Below, piece after piece: positions 29,607 to 37,995 of a stretch of 64,000 bases of DNA; the first letter of the stretch is position 1, and each line of letters opens with the position of its first letter. The stretch is from Acinetobacter sp. ANC 4470 (GTDB lineage: Bacteria > Pseudomonadota > Gammaproteobacteria > Pseudomonadales > Moraxellaceae). The notes under the pieces were generated by a model, which saw nothing but the letters and a program-made list of their open reading frames with translations, searched no databases and was not told the DNA's origin. The stretch is taken from contig NZ_NEGC01000002.1 in assembly GCF_002135335.1 (NCBI RefSeq), positions 310,001 to 374,000 on the forward strand, written 5' to 3'. Position numbers and translations under genes: made by a program.

Positions 29607-30466
29607 TGCAAGAATTGATCGCTTATTTTACGAATAACTCAACTGCACTATATATTGCAGTTGGGCTTTTTAGTTTATGTATTGGTAGTTTTCTCAATGT
29701 CGTCATCTACCGCACCCCTAAAATGATGGAGCAAGAATGGCGACAAGATTGCCAAATGTTTCTTCATCCTGACCAAGCGATTATTGACGAATCTAAACTT
29801 ACACTCAGTAAGCCTGCTTCGACCTGCCCCAAATGTCATACTGAAATTCGTTGGTATCAAAATATTCCCGTCATCAGTTGGTTAGTGTTACGTGGCAAAT
29901 GTGGTTCTTGTCAAAACCCAATCAGCATACGTTACCCATTGATTGAGCTGCTGACTGCAATTGCGTCATTGGTCATTGTTGCTGTATTTGGGCCAACGCT
30001 ACAAATGCTCTTCGGACTGCTTTTAACGTGGATACTGATCGCGCTGACTTTCATCGACTTTGATACCCAACTCCTGCCAGACCGTTATACCTTAACCTTA
30101 GCAGCACTGGGTTTAGGCATTAATAGCTATGCCATTTATATCTCAGCTACTTCTGCGATTTGGGGCTATATCATTGGCTTTTTATGCCTTTGGATTGTGT
30201 ATTACCTGTTTAAAATCATTACGGGTAAAGAAGGCATGGGTTATGGAGACTTCAAGCTGCTTGCTGCTTTAGGCGCTTGGATGGGACCTTTAATGCTCCC
30301 TCTGATTGTGCTACTTTCATCTTTGGTTGGTGCCATTATTGGTATTATTCTGCTTAAAATACGTAAAGAAAATCAACCTTTTGCATTCGGCCCTTATATT
30401 GCAATTGCGGGCTGGATTGCGTTTATTTGGGGCGAGCAAATTATGAAAGCGTATTTAGGACAATAA
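29606..30466 (+). CDS. pilD: PilD, prepilin peptidase / N-methyltransferase
   Basis: 286-residue polytopic aspartic protease that cleaves type III signal peptides of pilins and methylates the new N-terminus. The N-terminal cytoplasmic zinc domain has CPKC and, 22 residues on, CGSC around the RWYQNIPVISWLVLRGK stretch. The catalytic aspartates lie in FIDFDTQLLPD and in GMGYGDFKLLAALGAWMG (the GxGD motif). About eight membrane helices. Overlaps pilC by one base; coaE starts 14 bases later. Confidence 0.97.
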   Translation: MQELIAYFTNNSTALYIAVGLFSLCIGSFLNVVIYRTPKMMEQEWRQDCQMFLHPDQAIIDESKLTLSKPASTCPKCHTEIRWYQNIPVISWLVLRGKCGSCQNPISIRYPLIELLTAIASLVIVAVFGPTLQMLFGLLLTWILIALTFIDFDTQLLPDRYTLTLAALGLGINSYAIYISATSAIWGYIIGFLCLWIVYYLFKIITGKEGMGYGDFKLLAALGAWMGPLMLPLIVLLSSLVGAIIGIILLKIRKENQPFAFGPYIAIAGWIAFIWGEQIMKAYLGQ

Positions 30467-30480
30467 TTTCAGGTGAAGAT

Positions 30481-31071
30481 ATGACATTTATCTTGGGTTT
30501 AACAGGCGGAATTGGCAGTGGAAAATCTGCTGCAAGTACATGGTTTGAAACCCAAGGCATAACTGTTGTTGATGCGGATATCGTGGCGCGTGAAGTGGTT
30601 GAAAAAGGCCAACCCGCTTTACAACAAATTCATGCCGCTTTTGGTGATGGGGTTTTACTTGAAAATGGTGAACTAAATCGCCAAGTGTTACGCGAACACA
30701 TCTTTAAAGACCCAAACGCACGTCAAACCTTAGAGTATATTACCCACCCTGCTATTCGCCAATCGATTATTCAACAATTGCAAGCTGCGACAAGCCGCTA
30801 TGTCATTTTGGTTTCACCCCTGCTGTTTGAAACCAATCAACATGAATTAACCGATCACAGCTTATTGATTGATGCGACGGAGGAATTACAAATTCAACGT
30901 GCCAGCCAACGTGATGGTCAATCCATTGAGCAAATTCACAAGATTATTCAGGCACAAATGCCTCGTCAGCAAAAACAGCATTTGGCTAATGATATCGTGC
31001 TAAATGATGGTCATCTTGAACATTTATACAGTCATTTAAAAGTACTGCATGAACGCTATTTAAAACGCTAA
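30481..31071 (+). CDS. coaE: CoaE, dephospho-CoA kinase
   Basis: 196 residues; last step of coenzyme A synthesis. P-loop LTGGIGSGKSAAS at the N-terminus, then VVDADIVAREVVEKG and, further on, THPAIRQSI and VSPLLFETN. ATG 30481 has AGGTGAAG upstream; an in-frame extension would overlap pilD. The pilBCD-coaE cluster is common in gammaproteobacteria. A strong bidirectional terminator follows after 4 bases. Confidence 0.96.
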   Translation: MTFILGLTGGIGSGKSAASTWFETQGITVVDADIVAREVVEKGQPALQQIHAAFGDGVLLENGELNRQVLREHIFKDPNARQTLEYITHPAIRQSIIQQLQAATSRYVILVSPLLFETNQHELTDHSLLIDATEELQIQRASQRDGQSIEQIHKIIQAQMPRQQKQHLANDIVLNDGHLEHLYSHLKVLHERYLKR

Positions 31072-31075
31072 AAAT

Positions 31076-31105
31076 AAAAAACAGTCGATTAAGACTGTTT
31101 TTTTT
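31076..31105. terminator. Bidirectional terminator between coaE and the EamA gene
   Basis: AAAAAACAGTC-GATTA-AGACTGTTTTTTTT: a stem with A- and T-tracts on either side, between convergent genes. Confidence 0.9.
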
Positions 31106-32006
31106 GTTGATCCAATTGCTGCTGCAAACTGTCTTTATGCATGATCCAACGCCATGGTTGTAAAGCACCAATCGCCATGCCAATCAAACCGCATATAATG
31201 GCCCAGCTTAAAGATTCACCCAAAAGGGGTACAGCTAGAATTGCCGCCATAAAAGGTGCCAGCGTAACAATACTTCCCGTCTTAAATACACCAAGTCGTT
31301 TAATCGCTTCCACATAAGTTATGGTCGCCACAATTACTACAAATACACCATGGAAAAGAGTCTGTATCAGTAAGTGTATAGGTTCAGGTCCACTCAAGTT
31401 TTTTGGAAGAAAAATCAAATAGATTGGGATATAAACAACCGCAGACCAAATCGCAACACTAGCCATAGAATGCCACGCAGAAAGCTTCCATTGCCGTAAC
31501 AAGACTGTGAAAATGCCCCACCAAACTGCACTTAAGAAAAACAACAGGTCGCCAAAACCAAAAACCACACCCGTTTCTTGATACATTAAAAAGCTCATTA
31601 CACTGATGGCACTCAGCATAATGACCAAACTGAGCCATGTATGTTTATCGAAGGGTTCTTTAAACAGCAGAAATGCAGCAACGGCGGTACACAGTGGAAT
31701 ACAGCCATTTAAGAAAATGGCTGCATGTGCTGCGGGCACATAATGAAAAGCACTATAGCAGGTCAAATAATAACCTACACCGCCGATCATCGCCAAAAGA
31801 AAAGGCTGTTTTTTCCATAGAAAAGCGGTGTCTTTTTTATAGATCAAAATCGGCATTAAAATACAAAATGCTAATGCAAAACGTAATGCCACAATATCCC
31901 ATGCACTAATGCCCCAATTGGCACTTAAGCGCGCAGTAAGAGTGAACCCTCCCCAAATACACATGGTCATTACAACAAATACATAACCTTGAGACCGAGG
32001 AGACAT
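31089..32006 (-). CDS. EamA/DMT-superfamily transporter
   Basis: 305 residues with about ten membrane helices in two EamA repeats. The first begins FVVMTMCIWGGFTLTAR and the second about residue 150 (GFGDLLFFLSAVWWGIFTVL); the second ends PLLGESLSWAIICGLIGMAIG, a typical DMT ending. Members export amino acids, metabolites or drugs; the substrate cannot be told here. A lysine/glutamine-rich cytoplasmic tail follows. ATG 32006 is preferred over a TTG three codons earlier; neither has a strong ribosome binding site. The 3' end runs into the shared terminator with coaE. rlmB ends 34 bases upstream. Confidence 0.85.
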   Translation of the reverse strand: MSPRSQGYVFVVMTMCIWGGFTLTARLSANWGISAWDIVALRFALAFCILMPILIYKKDTAFLWKKQPFLLAMIGGVGYYLTCYSAFHYVPAAHAAIFLNGCIPLCTAVAAFLLFKEPFDKHTWLSLVIMLSAISVMSFLMYQETGVVFGFGDLLFFLSAVWWGIFTVLLRQWKLSAWHSMASVAIWSAVVYIPIYLIFLPKNLSGPEPIHLLIQTLFHGVFVVIVATITYVEAIKRLGVFKTGSIVTLAPFMAAILAVPLLGESLSWAIICGLIGMAIGALQPWRWIMHKDSLQQQLDQQKKQS

Positions 32007-32040
32007 CACCAACAACTTTTAAATTTTAAATCAAAAAAGA

Positions 32041-32790
32041 TTACGTGTTACGTTGACGGCACACTTCATATAAAGCCATACCCGTTGCAACACTAACATT
32101 CAAACTCTGTAAATTACCCGCCATTGGGATATAAACTGTTTGGTCACACTGTGACTGTGTAATTGGACGCAAACCTGTATCTTCAGCACCCATCACCACA
32201 CAAATACCTGTTCCGGTAAAATCGAATTCATGTACCGGTAAGGCTTTTTCATCCAACATGGTACCCACCACGCGAACATTAAACTCTTCTTTAATGTTGC
32301 CTAAAGTGCGTGCCAAATTCGTCACTTGAATAAACTTCACTTTTTCTGCACCACCTGCAGCAATTTTACGTGCTGTTGGGGTTAAGCTTGCAGAACGATC
32401 ACGCGCTACAATCACCGCCTCTACGCCCATAGCCGCTGCTGTACGAATGCAGGCACCTAAGTTATGTGGATCAGTGACCTGATCTAAAGCCAGCAAAAGC
32501 GCTTGAGGATTTTGTTTCAGCAAATCATCCAGATCTTGTTCATTCAGTGTTGGATGTGAACGAACTGCGGCAACCACCCCCTGATGAAAAGGCTGACCTG
32601 CCAATTTTTCCAATTTTTCACGACTGGCTTGTTGTACACTGATTCCAAAAGGGTCAGCTAAAGCCAAAACGTTTTTCAAACGGTGATCGTCACGACCTTT
32701 GAGTGTAAATAATGTCAGTACACGCTCTGGCTCAAGCTCAAGTAATGACTCCACTGAGTGAACGCCATAAAAATATTCGGTTTTTGCCAT
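32041..32790 (-). CDS. rlmB: RlmB, 23S rRNA 2'-O-methyltransferase (G2251)
   Basis: 249-residue SPOUT-class methyltransferase. The N-terminal substrate-binding domain (about 1-80) begins YFYGVHSVESLLE. The C-terminal knotted domain has motif 1 HNLGACIRTAAAMG, motif 2 VVMGAEDTGLRPI and motif 3 IPMAGNLQSLNVSVATGMALYE, all characteristic of TrmH/RlmB. It methylates G2251 (E. coli numbering) in the ribosomal P-loop. RlmB is preferred over TrmH because of the N-terminal domain and length. Confidence 0.94.
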   Translation of the reverse strand: MAKTEYFYGVHSVESLLELEPERVLTLFTLKGRDDHRLKNVLALADPFGISVQQASREKLEKLAGQPFHQGVVAAVRSHPTLNEQDLDDLLKQNPQALLLALDQVTDPHNLGACIRTAAAMGVEAVIVARDRSASLTPTARKIAAGGAEKVKFIQVTNLARTLGNIKEEFNVRVVGTMLDEKALPVHEFDFTGTGICVVMGAEDTGLRPITQSQCDQTVYIPMAGNLQSLNVSVATGMALYEVCRQRNT

Positions 32791-32924
32791 GAACGGCCTC
32801 TAAAATAGATGTATACAATGCAAAAAAGAAAAATCCTGCAAAGCTGGCTTTACAGGATTAATGCTTAAATCTAGTTTAACTGATTCAGGCTAAAATTTCT
32901 TTGCCTTAATAATGCGACTTGTGC

Positions 32925-33248
32925 TTAGCCTTCTAAATGGCAGACATAATCGAGCACTTCATCGGTCTCGATTTTAAAACGACTATTGCCTGGTACATAA
33001 AAAGACTGTCCCGCGCGGAATAATTCACTTTCGATTTTATCCGCGATTTGTACGCGGCATTCACCTGAAACTATTTCCATACGTTCAGGAACATGCGTTT
33101 CAAAAGTCAGTGCTTGTTCGGTTGGCAAAATGACCCCTAAAGTCTTTTTTGTACCATCTTCAAATTGTACAGTATGACTAATACATAACCCACCGAAATA
33201 AACATTCGATTTTTTAATAACAGACACGTGATCAAACTGATTTGACAT
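32925..33248 (-). CDS. ppnP: PpnP, pyrimidine/purine nucleoside phosphorylase (cupin)
   Basis: 107-residue cupin of the PpnP (YaiE) family, which cleaves several nucleosides with phosphate. The family pattern is visible: [22 protein letters not shown], then [22 protein letters not shown] and [16 protein letters not shown]. Its N-terminus is about 12 residues longer than E. coli PpnP. ATG 33248 has GGAG at good spacing; an in-frame ATG eight codons upstream lacks one. Single gene next to a decayed region. Confidence 0.92.
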   Translation of the reverse strand: MSNQFDHVSVIKKSNVYFGGLCISHTVQFEDGTKKTLGVILPTEQALTFETHVPERMEIVSGECRVQIADKIESELFRAGQSFYVPGNSRFKIETDEVLDYVCHLEG

Positions 33249-33329
33249 GCGTATTCTCCAGATAATGCGCATTTATAATTTTTGACGGATGTAGTTTAAA
33301 GCTGAGCATTAAACTAATCAATCGATGTT

Positions 33330-33690
33330 TCATAAAGCTAAATTAATATTTTCCAAATATGTACGGATATTTTTGACATCCATATTTAGAGAATTTCCCA
33401 CTTGTTCGCGAGAGTCTAAAACAAGCATATCAGAAGCACAAATAAGTTTTCGTGCTTCCTCGACTAAAGGTCAATTAACTTTCCCCAAGGGCCAATATTA
33501 AATCCAGATAAGAGGTATAAACCCAGAGGGAGATCGTAGTCAGAAGTCTTTATATGCCTACATTATTATTGCAATATCACGATTATTGTTCTGACAAGCC
33601 TCTAAAAATATGGATTGATCAACTGATCGATAAGTTTTTATTCCATTTGAGCATACAATAACCATCAAAATAGGGTCTAAAAATGCAATT
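33330..33690 (-). pseudogene. Remnant of an unidentified gene
   Basis: On the minus strand two adjacent frames look coding but are cut by stops. One (about 33690-33558) reads IAFLDPILMVIVCSNGIKTY then SVDQSIFLEACQNNNRDIAI and ends at TAG. The other (about 33475-33330) reads PLVEEARKLICASDMLVLDS then NSLNMDVKNIRTYLENINLA and ends at TGA. The stretch between has no open frame. I do not recognise the protein. It may be a fragmentary gene or a decayed insertion; no terminal repeats are visible. Confidence 0.35.
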
Positions 33691-33864
33691 TAATTTATGT
33701 ATATGGCTTTTATAGCGTATCTTCAGTCAAAGGTAGTTTTATTTTTATAATGAATATCAGGTAAAATAATCATGTTTTACGTCATCTTAAAATAAAAGTT
33801 GTCTTGTGACCCAAACAAAATTTCACTATCTTAGATTAAAATTTTTCGCAGCTCGGATGCGTTT
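33691..33864 (+). promoter_or_regulatory. AT-rich region upstream of recN
   Basis: No gene is seen. It must hold the recN promoter. In many bacteria recN is under LexA-type SOS control; Acinetobacter lacks a normal LexA, and I see no CTGT-N8-ACAG box here. Confidence 0.3.
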
Positions 33865-35526
33865 ATGCTGACACACTTAACTCTGATCAATTTTGCTTTA
33901 GCCGACCACTTAGCCATTGATATTGAACAAGGTTTCAATGTTTTGACGGGTGAAACAGGTGCAGGTAAATCTTTATTATTAGATGCCCTTTCGGCATGTT
34001 TAGGCGAACGTACGGATACCAATTACGTTCGTTTTGGTCATGATAAAGCGGATGTCACCGCCATTTTTAGTTATCAAGCACACAGCGCAGAAGCCGAATG
34101 GTTAAAAAGCCATGAGCTGGATGATGAATCTGGTGAAATTCATTTAAGACGAGTGATTTTTGCGACAGGTCGCAGTAAAGCGTGGATTAATGGTCGCCCA
34201 AGCAGCCTGTCTGAACTCAAAGAAATTGGACGTTTACTGGTACAACTGTATAGTCAGCATAGTCAGCAACAATTACTCGAACCACCTTATCCGAAGCATT
34301 GGCTCGATCGTTACAGCAACTTTTACCAACCTGCACAAGATGTTCGTGATGCTTATAGCACATGGCAAAAAGATATTCGTCAGCATCAAGCTGCCTTAGA
34401 TGCACAGGCGACACGAAAACAACGAATTGAAACTTTAGTATTGCAGCTTGAAGAGCTCGAAGAAATCACCCCAATTGACTATAAAGAGATTGAGCAAGAG
34501 TTCGACCGTTTAAGCCATCATGAACATATCATGCAAGATTGTAGCTCTAGTTTAGCTGCCTTGGATGATGCTGAGCAAAACATCACCCAAGAAGTATCTT
34601 CAATTATTCGCCGTTTAGAATCACACGCCGGGCGTAGCGAACAACTGTCCGAAATTTATAACTCACTGCTCAATGCACAAAGTGAAATTGAAGATGCAAC
34701 GGTGAATTTGCGGCAATTTATTGATCGTCAAAGCTTCAATCCTGAGCGTGTCGAAGAGCTAAATGTACAGCTCGAAATTTTTCATCGTTTAGCGCGTAAA
34801 TATCGAACCCAACCTGAACAGTTGAAACAAGATTATCAGACTTGGCAGACAGAGCTTGAACAACTACATCAGCTGGAAGATCCTGAAACTTTAGCCGCAC
34901 AGGTTGCCTTATCTCAGCAAGACTTTTTAGCCAAAGCACAGCACTTAGATGAGATTCGCTGTGCAGCAGCAATACCTTTGGCGAAAAAACTGACCGAACA
35001 AGTCAAACAATTGGCTTTGCCCGAAGCCTATTTTGAATTCAAATTTGAACCGTTAGAACAAGCAACAGCCGAAGGGTTTAGCTTTATTCAACTGCTGTTC
35101 ACCGCAAATAAAGGTATTCCTGCACAACCGTTGGCACGTGTCGCATCAGGTGGTGAACTATCTCGTATTGCGTTGGTCATGCAAGTGATGAATGCGGAAA
35201 AAACAGAATCTGAGGTTTTAGTCTTTGATGAAATAGATGTCGGGATCAGCGGTGGTACCGCAGAAATGGTCGGGCGTTTATTGGCAGATTTAGCTCAACA
35301 TGTGCAAATTTTATGTATCACGCATCAAGCACAAGTTGCTGCCCAATCTGATCAGCATTTATTGGTTAAAAAACGCCAAACCGATCCTGCAAGCAGTACC
35401 ATTATTAACCTCACTGAAGAACAGCGGATTGATGAGCTCGCACGTATGACAGGCGGTGTCGAAATTAATGACACCACGCTGCAACATGCCAAGCAATTAA
35501 GACAGCTTAAATTTCAACAAGTTTAA
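33865..35526 (+). CDS. recN: RecN, SMC-like DNA repair ATPase
   Basis: 553-residue SMC-family protein for double-strand-break repair. The N-terminal half has LTLINFALADHLAIDIEQGF and Walker A GETGAGKSLLLDAL; long coiled coils run from about residue 150 to 370 (QLEELEEITPIDYKEIEQEF region). The C-terminal half has the signature VASGGELSRIALVMQVM, Walker B VLVFDEIDVGISGGTAEMVG and ITHQAQVAAQSDQHL. The Walker B Glu and signature glycines are intact, unlike the ATPase at 10558. It stands alone, upstream of yqgE-ruvX by about 115 bp. Confidence 0.97.
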   Translation: MLTHLTLINFALADHLAIDIEQGFNVLTGETGAGKSLLLDALSACLGERTDTNYVRFGHDKADVTAIFSYQAHSAEAEWLKSHELDDESGEIHLRRVIFATGRSKAWINGRPSSLSELKEIGRLLVQLYSQHSQQQLLEPPYPKHWLDRYSNFYQPAQDVRDAYSTWQKDIRQHQAALDAQATRKQRIETLVLQLEELEEITPIDYKEIEQEFDRLSHHEHIMQDCSSSLAALDDAEQNITQEVSSIIRRLESHAGRSEQLSEIYNSLLNAQSEIEDATVNLRQFIDRQSFNPERVEELNVQLEIFHRLARKYRTQPEQLKQDYQTWQTELEQLHQLEDPETLAAQVALSQQDFLAKAQHLDEIRCAAAIPLAKKLTEQVKQLALPEAYFEFKFEPLEQATAEGFSFIQLLFTANKGIPAQPLARVASGGELSRIALVMQVMNAEKTESEVLVFDEIDVGISGGTAEMVGRLLADLAQHVQILCITHQAQVAAQSDQHLLVKKRQTDPASSTIINLTEEQRIDELARMTGGVEINDTTLQHAKQLRQLKFQQV

Positions 35527-35640
35527 GTTTGTCGGTTAAATCATAAAAAATGATTGGCGAAACTCCATTAGTTTAGTAAGTTAAAGATAATAATATTATT
35601 ACTTTAATCAGCTTTTTAATTTAAAGGGGGAATGGCTTAG

Positions 35641-36195
35641 ATGACTAAACAATATCTGACACATCGCTGTCTCATTGCGCCTCCTGATTTAGCCGATGAT
35701 TTTTTTGCCAACACCGTGATTTATTTAGCACGACATGATGAAGAAGGCGCTCAAGGCATTATTATTAACCGTCCGTCTGGTCTTTCAATTAAAGAACTCT
35801 TGAATGACCTTGAAATTGAAGCGGATCATGTCAATCCTCATGATGTATTACAAGGCGGTCCTTTACGCCCTGAAGCTGGATTTGTGCTACATACTGGTCA
35901 ACCGACATGGCATTCTTCTATTGCTGTGGGTGACAATGTGTGTATTACCACCTCTAAAGATATTTTAGATGCCATTGCGCATAATGAAGGCGTTGGACGT
36001 TACCAAATTGCCTTAGGTTATGCCAGTTGGGGCAAAAACCAGCTGGAAGAAGAAATGGCACGTGGTGCTTGGCTGATTTGTGATTCCGATATGGATTTAA
36101 TTTTTAATTTACCTTATGGTGACCGTTTGGATGCTGCCTATAAAAAAATGGGCGTAGACCGAACTTGGCTTTCATCAGAGATTGGACATGCCTGA
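35641..36195 (+). CDS. YqgE/AlgH family protein
   Basis: 184 residues of the YqgE/AlgH family, typically found next to ruvX (yqgF). Marks are [40 protein letters not shown], and near the end [25 protein letters not shown]. The biochemical function is not established; some members affect alginate or exopolysaccharide genes. It overlaps ruvX by 8 bases, indicating translational coupling. Ribosome binding site AAAGGGGGA precedes the ATG. Confidence 0.95.
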   Translation: MTKQYLTHRCLIAPPDLADDFFANTVIYLARHDEEGAQGIIINRPSGLSIKELLNDLEIEADHVNPHDVLQGGPLRPEAGFVLHTGQPTWHSSIAVGDNVCITTSKDILDAIAHNEGVGRYQIALGYASWGKNQLEEEMARGAWLICDSDMDLIFNLPYGDRLDAAYKKMGVDRTWLSSEIGHA

Positions 36196-36631
36196 TTTAT
36201 CACAACCTTACATGATTATGGCATTTGATTTTGGTACACAAAAAATGGGCATGGCAGTGGGTCAATCCATGATTGAAAGTGCCAATCCACTTGCGCTGTT
36301 TCCGATGAAAGATGGCATTCCGAACTGGGATGAATTACTGAAAATTGTTAAACAGTATCAACCGACTTTATTTTTAGTGGGTTTACCGTTAAATATGGAT
36401 GATACGGAGTCCGAACTTTCTGCGCGCTCGCGCAAGTTTGCGCGTCGTTTGCGCCATCAAACCAATATTGAAACATTGATGGTGGATGAGCGTTTAACCA
36501 CACGTGAAGCACGTGATGAGTTGGGTCATTATCAAGCGCAAGGTCGGGGTAAAAAGTTAGCAGCTGATAGTATTGCCGCTGCACTTTTTATTGAAAGTTG
36601 GTATCGAGCTCCTGAAGGAGTTACACCTTAA
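36188..36631 (+). CDS. ruvX: RuvX (YqgF), RNase H-fold pre-16S rRNA nuclease
   Basis: 147 residues, RNase H-like fold. Catalytic-type acidic residues lie in [16 protein letters not shown] (Asp) and [15 protein letters not shown] (Glu after Asp), with a final Asp in [17 protein letters not shown]. YqgF matures the 5' end of 16S rRNA in E. coli; an older proposal is Holliday-junction resolution. ATG 36188 overlaps the yqgE end; an in-frame TTG two codons upstream is a less likely start. Confidence 0.94.
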   Translation: MPDLSQPYMIMAFDFGTQKMGMAVGQSMIESANPLALFPMKDGIPNWDELLKIVKQYQPTLFLVGLPLNMDDTESELSARSRKFARRLRHQTNIETLMVDERLTTREARDELGHYQAQGRGKKLAADSIAAALFIESWYRAPEGVTP

Positions 36632-36670
36632 TTTTCTAAAAAGTTCAAACAATTTTAAAAATATTGCGTC

Positions 36671-36702
36671 AAAAAAGCCATTCGAAATCGAATGACTTTT
36701 TT
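36671..36702. terminator. Bidirectional terminator between ruvX and the hlyD-type gene
   Basis: AAAAAAGCCATTCG-AAAT-CGAATGACTTTTTT: a stem with one C-A mismatch, A- and T-tracts on both sides, between convergent genes. Confidence 0.85.
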
Positions 36703-36730
36703 GAATTAAGATTAATAAAAGGTAAGCTGA

Positions 36731-37738
36731 TTATTTGACTGGTTTTTCAATATGGATGGTTGCCGTGCGCCCCGCCACAAAAGCCAATTCATTCTTAGGC
36801 ATTTCATCTAATACAATTTTTACTGGTACACGTTGCGCTAAACGTACCCAACTAAAAGTTGGATTTACATTGGCTAAAAGCCCTGATGACGATGTTCGTT
36901 CACGATCTTCAATTCCTGAGGCAATACCCTGTACATGCCCTTTTAATTTTTCAGAATCGCCCATCATCTGAATGGTGGCAGGTGCGCCGACATAAATTTT
37001 ATCAAGTTTGGTTTCTTCAAAATAACCCACTATGTACAACTGTTTACGGTCTAATAATGCTGCTACCGCTTGCCCAACTTTGACATAATTACCAACACGA
37101 AGTTCAAAATTGGATAATGTTCCATCTGCTGGGGCAATCACTTCAGAACGATGTAAATTTAACTGTGCCATATGCAATTGACTGCTTGCAACTTCAATCA
37201 GGGCTTGTTGTTGCTTGATATTGGCTTGCGCCTGCTCTGTTGCAGCTTGCATTTGTTCATGTTCAGCATGCAATTGATCTCGTGCTGCAAACATTTGATC
37301 TTGTTCTTGTTTAGAAATTGCACCATCCATTAAATTGGCATAACGATTGGCATTTTTTTCAGCCAGCGTACTGCTCGCTTGGGATGCAACCACATTGGCT
37401 TTGGCCTGTACTAAGCTAGCCTCGGCTGCGGCTAAACTTGCTTTGGCTTTACTCAAATCAGATTTTGCTTGTTCCACATCTAATGCTTGACGTGCTACAT
37501 CTATTTTAAACAACACCTGTCCTTTTTTAACGCTTTGGTTATCTTGTACCAAAACATCCGTCACTAGACCCGAAACATCGGAAGACACCTGAATCACATC
37601 ACCACGCACACGCCCGTCGCGTGTCCACGGTTCAGAATTGTAATAATTCCAGATATGGATCATGGCAAAAATTGCAATTACAACCATGATCAGCAAAACA
37701 ATTGGTCGAATTATTTTACGCAAATCAAAAGATTTCAT
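36731..37738 (-). CDS. HlyD/EmrA-type membrane fusion protein of an efflux pump
   Basis: 335-residue periplasmic adaptor. A single N-terminal membrane helix (about 12-31) is followed by the biotinyl-lipoyl half VRGDVIQVSSDVSGLVTDVLVQDNQSVKKGQVLFKID, a long Ala/Gln-rich coiled-coil hairpin (about 90-200), and the return half IAPADGTLSNFELRVGNYVKVGQ. The C-terminal beta-barrel ends with HIEKPVK. It links an inner-membrane FUSC exporter to an outer-membrane channel, which is not encoded here. It is the third gene of the operon FUSC-DUF1656-HlyD, 48 bases after DUF1656. Confidence 0.92.
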   Translation of the reverse strand: MKSFDLRKIIRPIVLLIMVVIAIFAMIHIWNYYNSEPWTRDGRVRGDVIQVSSDVSGLVTDVLVQDNQSVKKGQVLFKIDVARQALDVEQAKSDLSKAKASLAAAEASLVQAKANVVASQASSTLAEKNANRYANLMDGAISKQEQDQMFAARDQLHAEHEQMQAATEQAQANIKQQQALIEVASSQLHMAQLNLHRSEVIAPADGTLSNFELRVGNYVKVGQAVAALLDRKQLYIVGYFEETKLDKIYVGAPATIQMMGDSEKLKGHVQGIASGIEDRERTSSSGLLANVNPTFSWVRLAQRVPVKIVLDEMPKNELAFVAGRTATIHIEKPVK

Positions 37739-37786
37739 ATCAGCTTTACCTTATTCATTTCAATTTGAACCATATTGATCTTCATT

Positions 37787-37993
37787 TTAGATACCCGATA
37801 AAATAAATAACCAATGCACTAGAAAAATCAGCACCGCATAGAGACATAAATTAAATAGGCTTGGCCATGCAATCCAGCCTTGATCAACCAGTCGATCTGT
37901 TGCCATCATCACTATTTTCAGCAAGATATAAGCAAGCATGCTCTGAATTAACAGGATCGGGACGTAGACCCCATAAAGATTAAGTTCACCCAT
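37787..37993 (-). CDS. DUF1656 small membrane protein (AaeX-like)
   Basis: 68 residues with two membrane helices (about 8-30 and 46-66) separated by DRLVDQGWIAWPSLFN. The N-terminal MGELNLYGVYVPILL is the standard DUF1656 opening. It is nearly always found between FUSC and HlyD genes, as aaeX is in E. coli, and is assumed to be part of or to help the pump. ATG 37993 is preferred; a GGG sits 9 bases upstream, within the FUSC stop region, which it overlaps closely. Confidence 0.9.
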   Translation of the reverse strand: MGELNLYGVYVPILLIQSMLAYILLKIVMMATDRLVDQGWIAWPSLFNLCLYAVLIFLVHWLFILSGI

Positions 37994-37995
37994 CC

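Noticed and set aside
33330..33690. Insertion sequence remnant between ppnP and recN
   Set aside because: No terminal inverted repeats, target duplication or transposase motif could be found by eye; kept only as an unidentified gene remnant.
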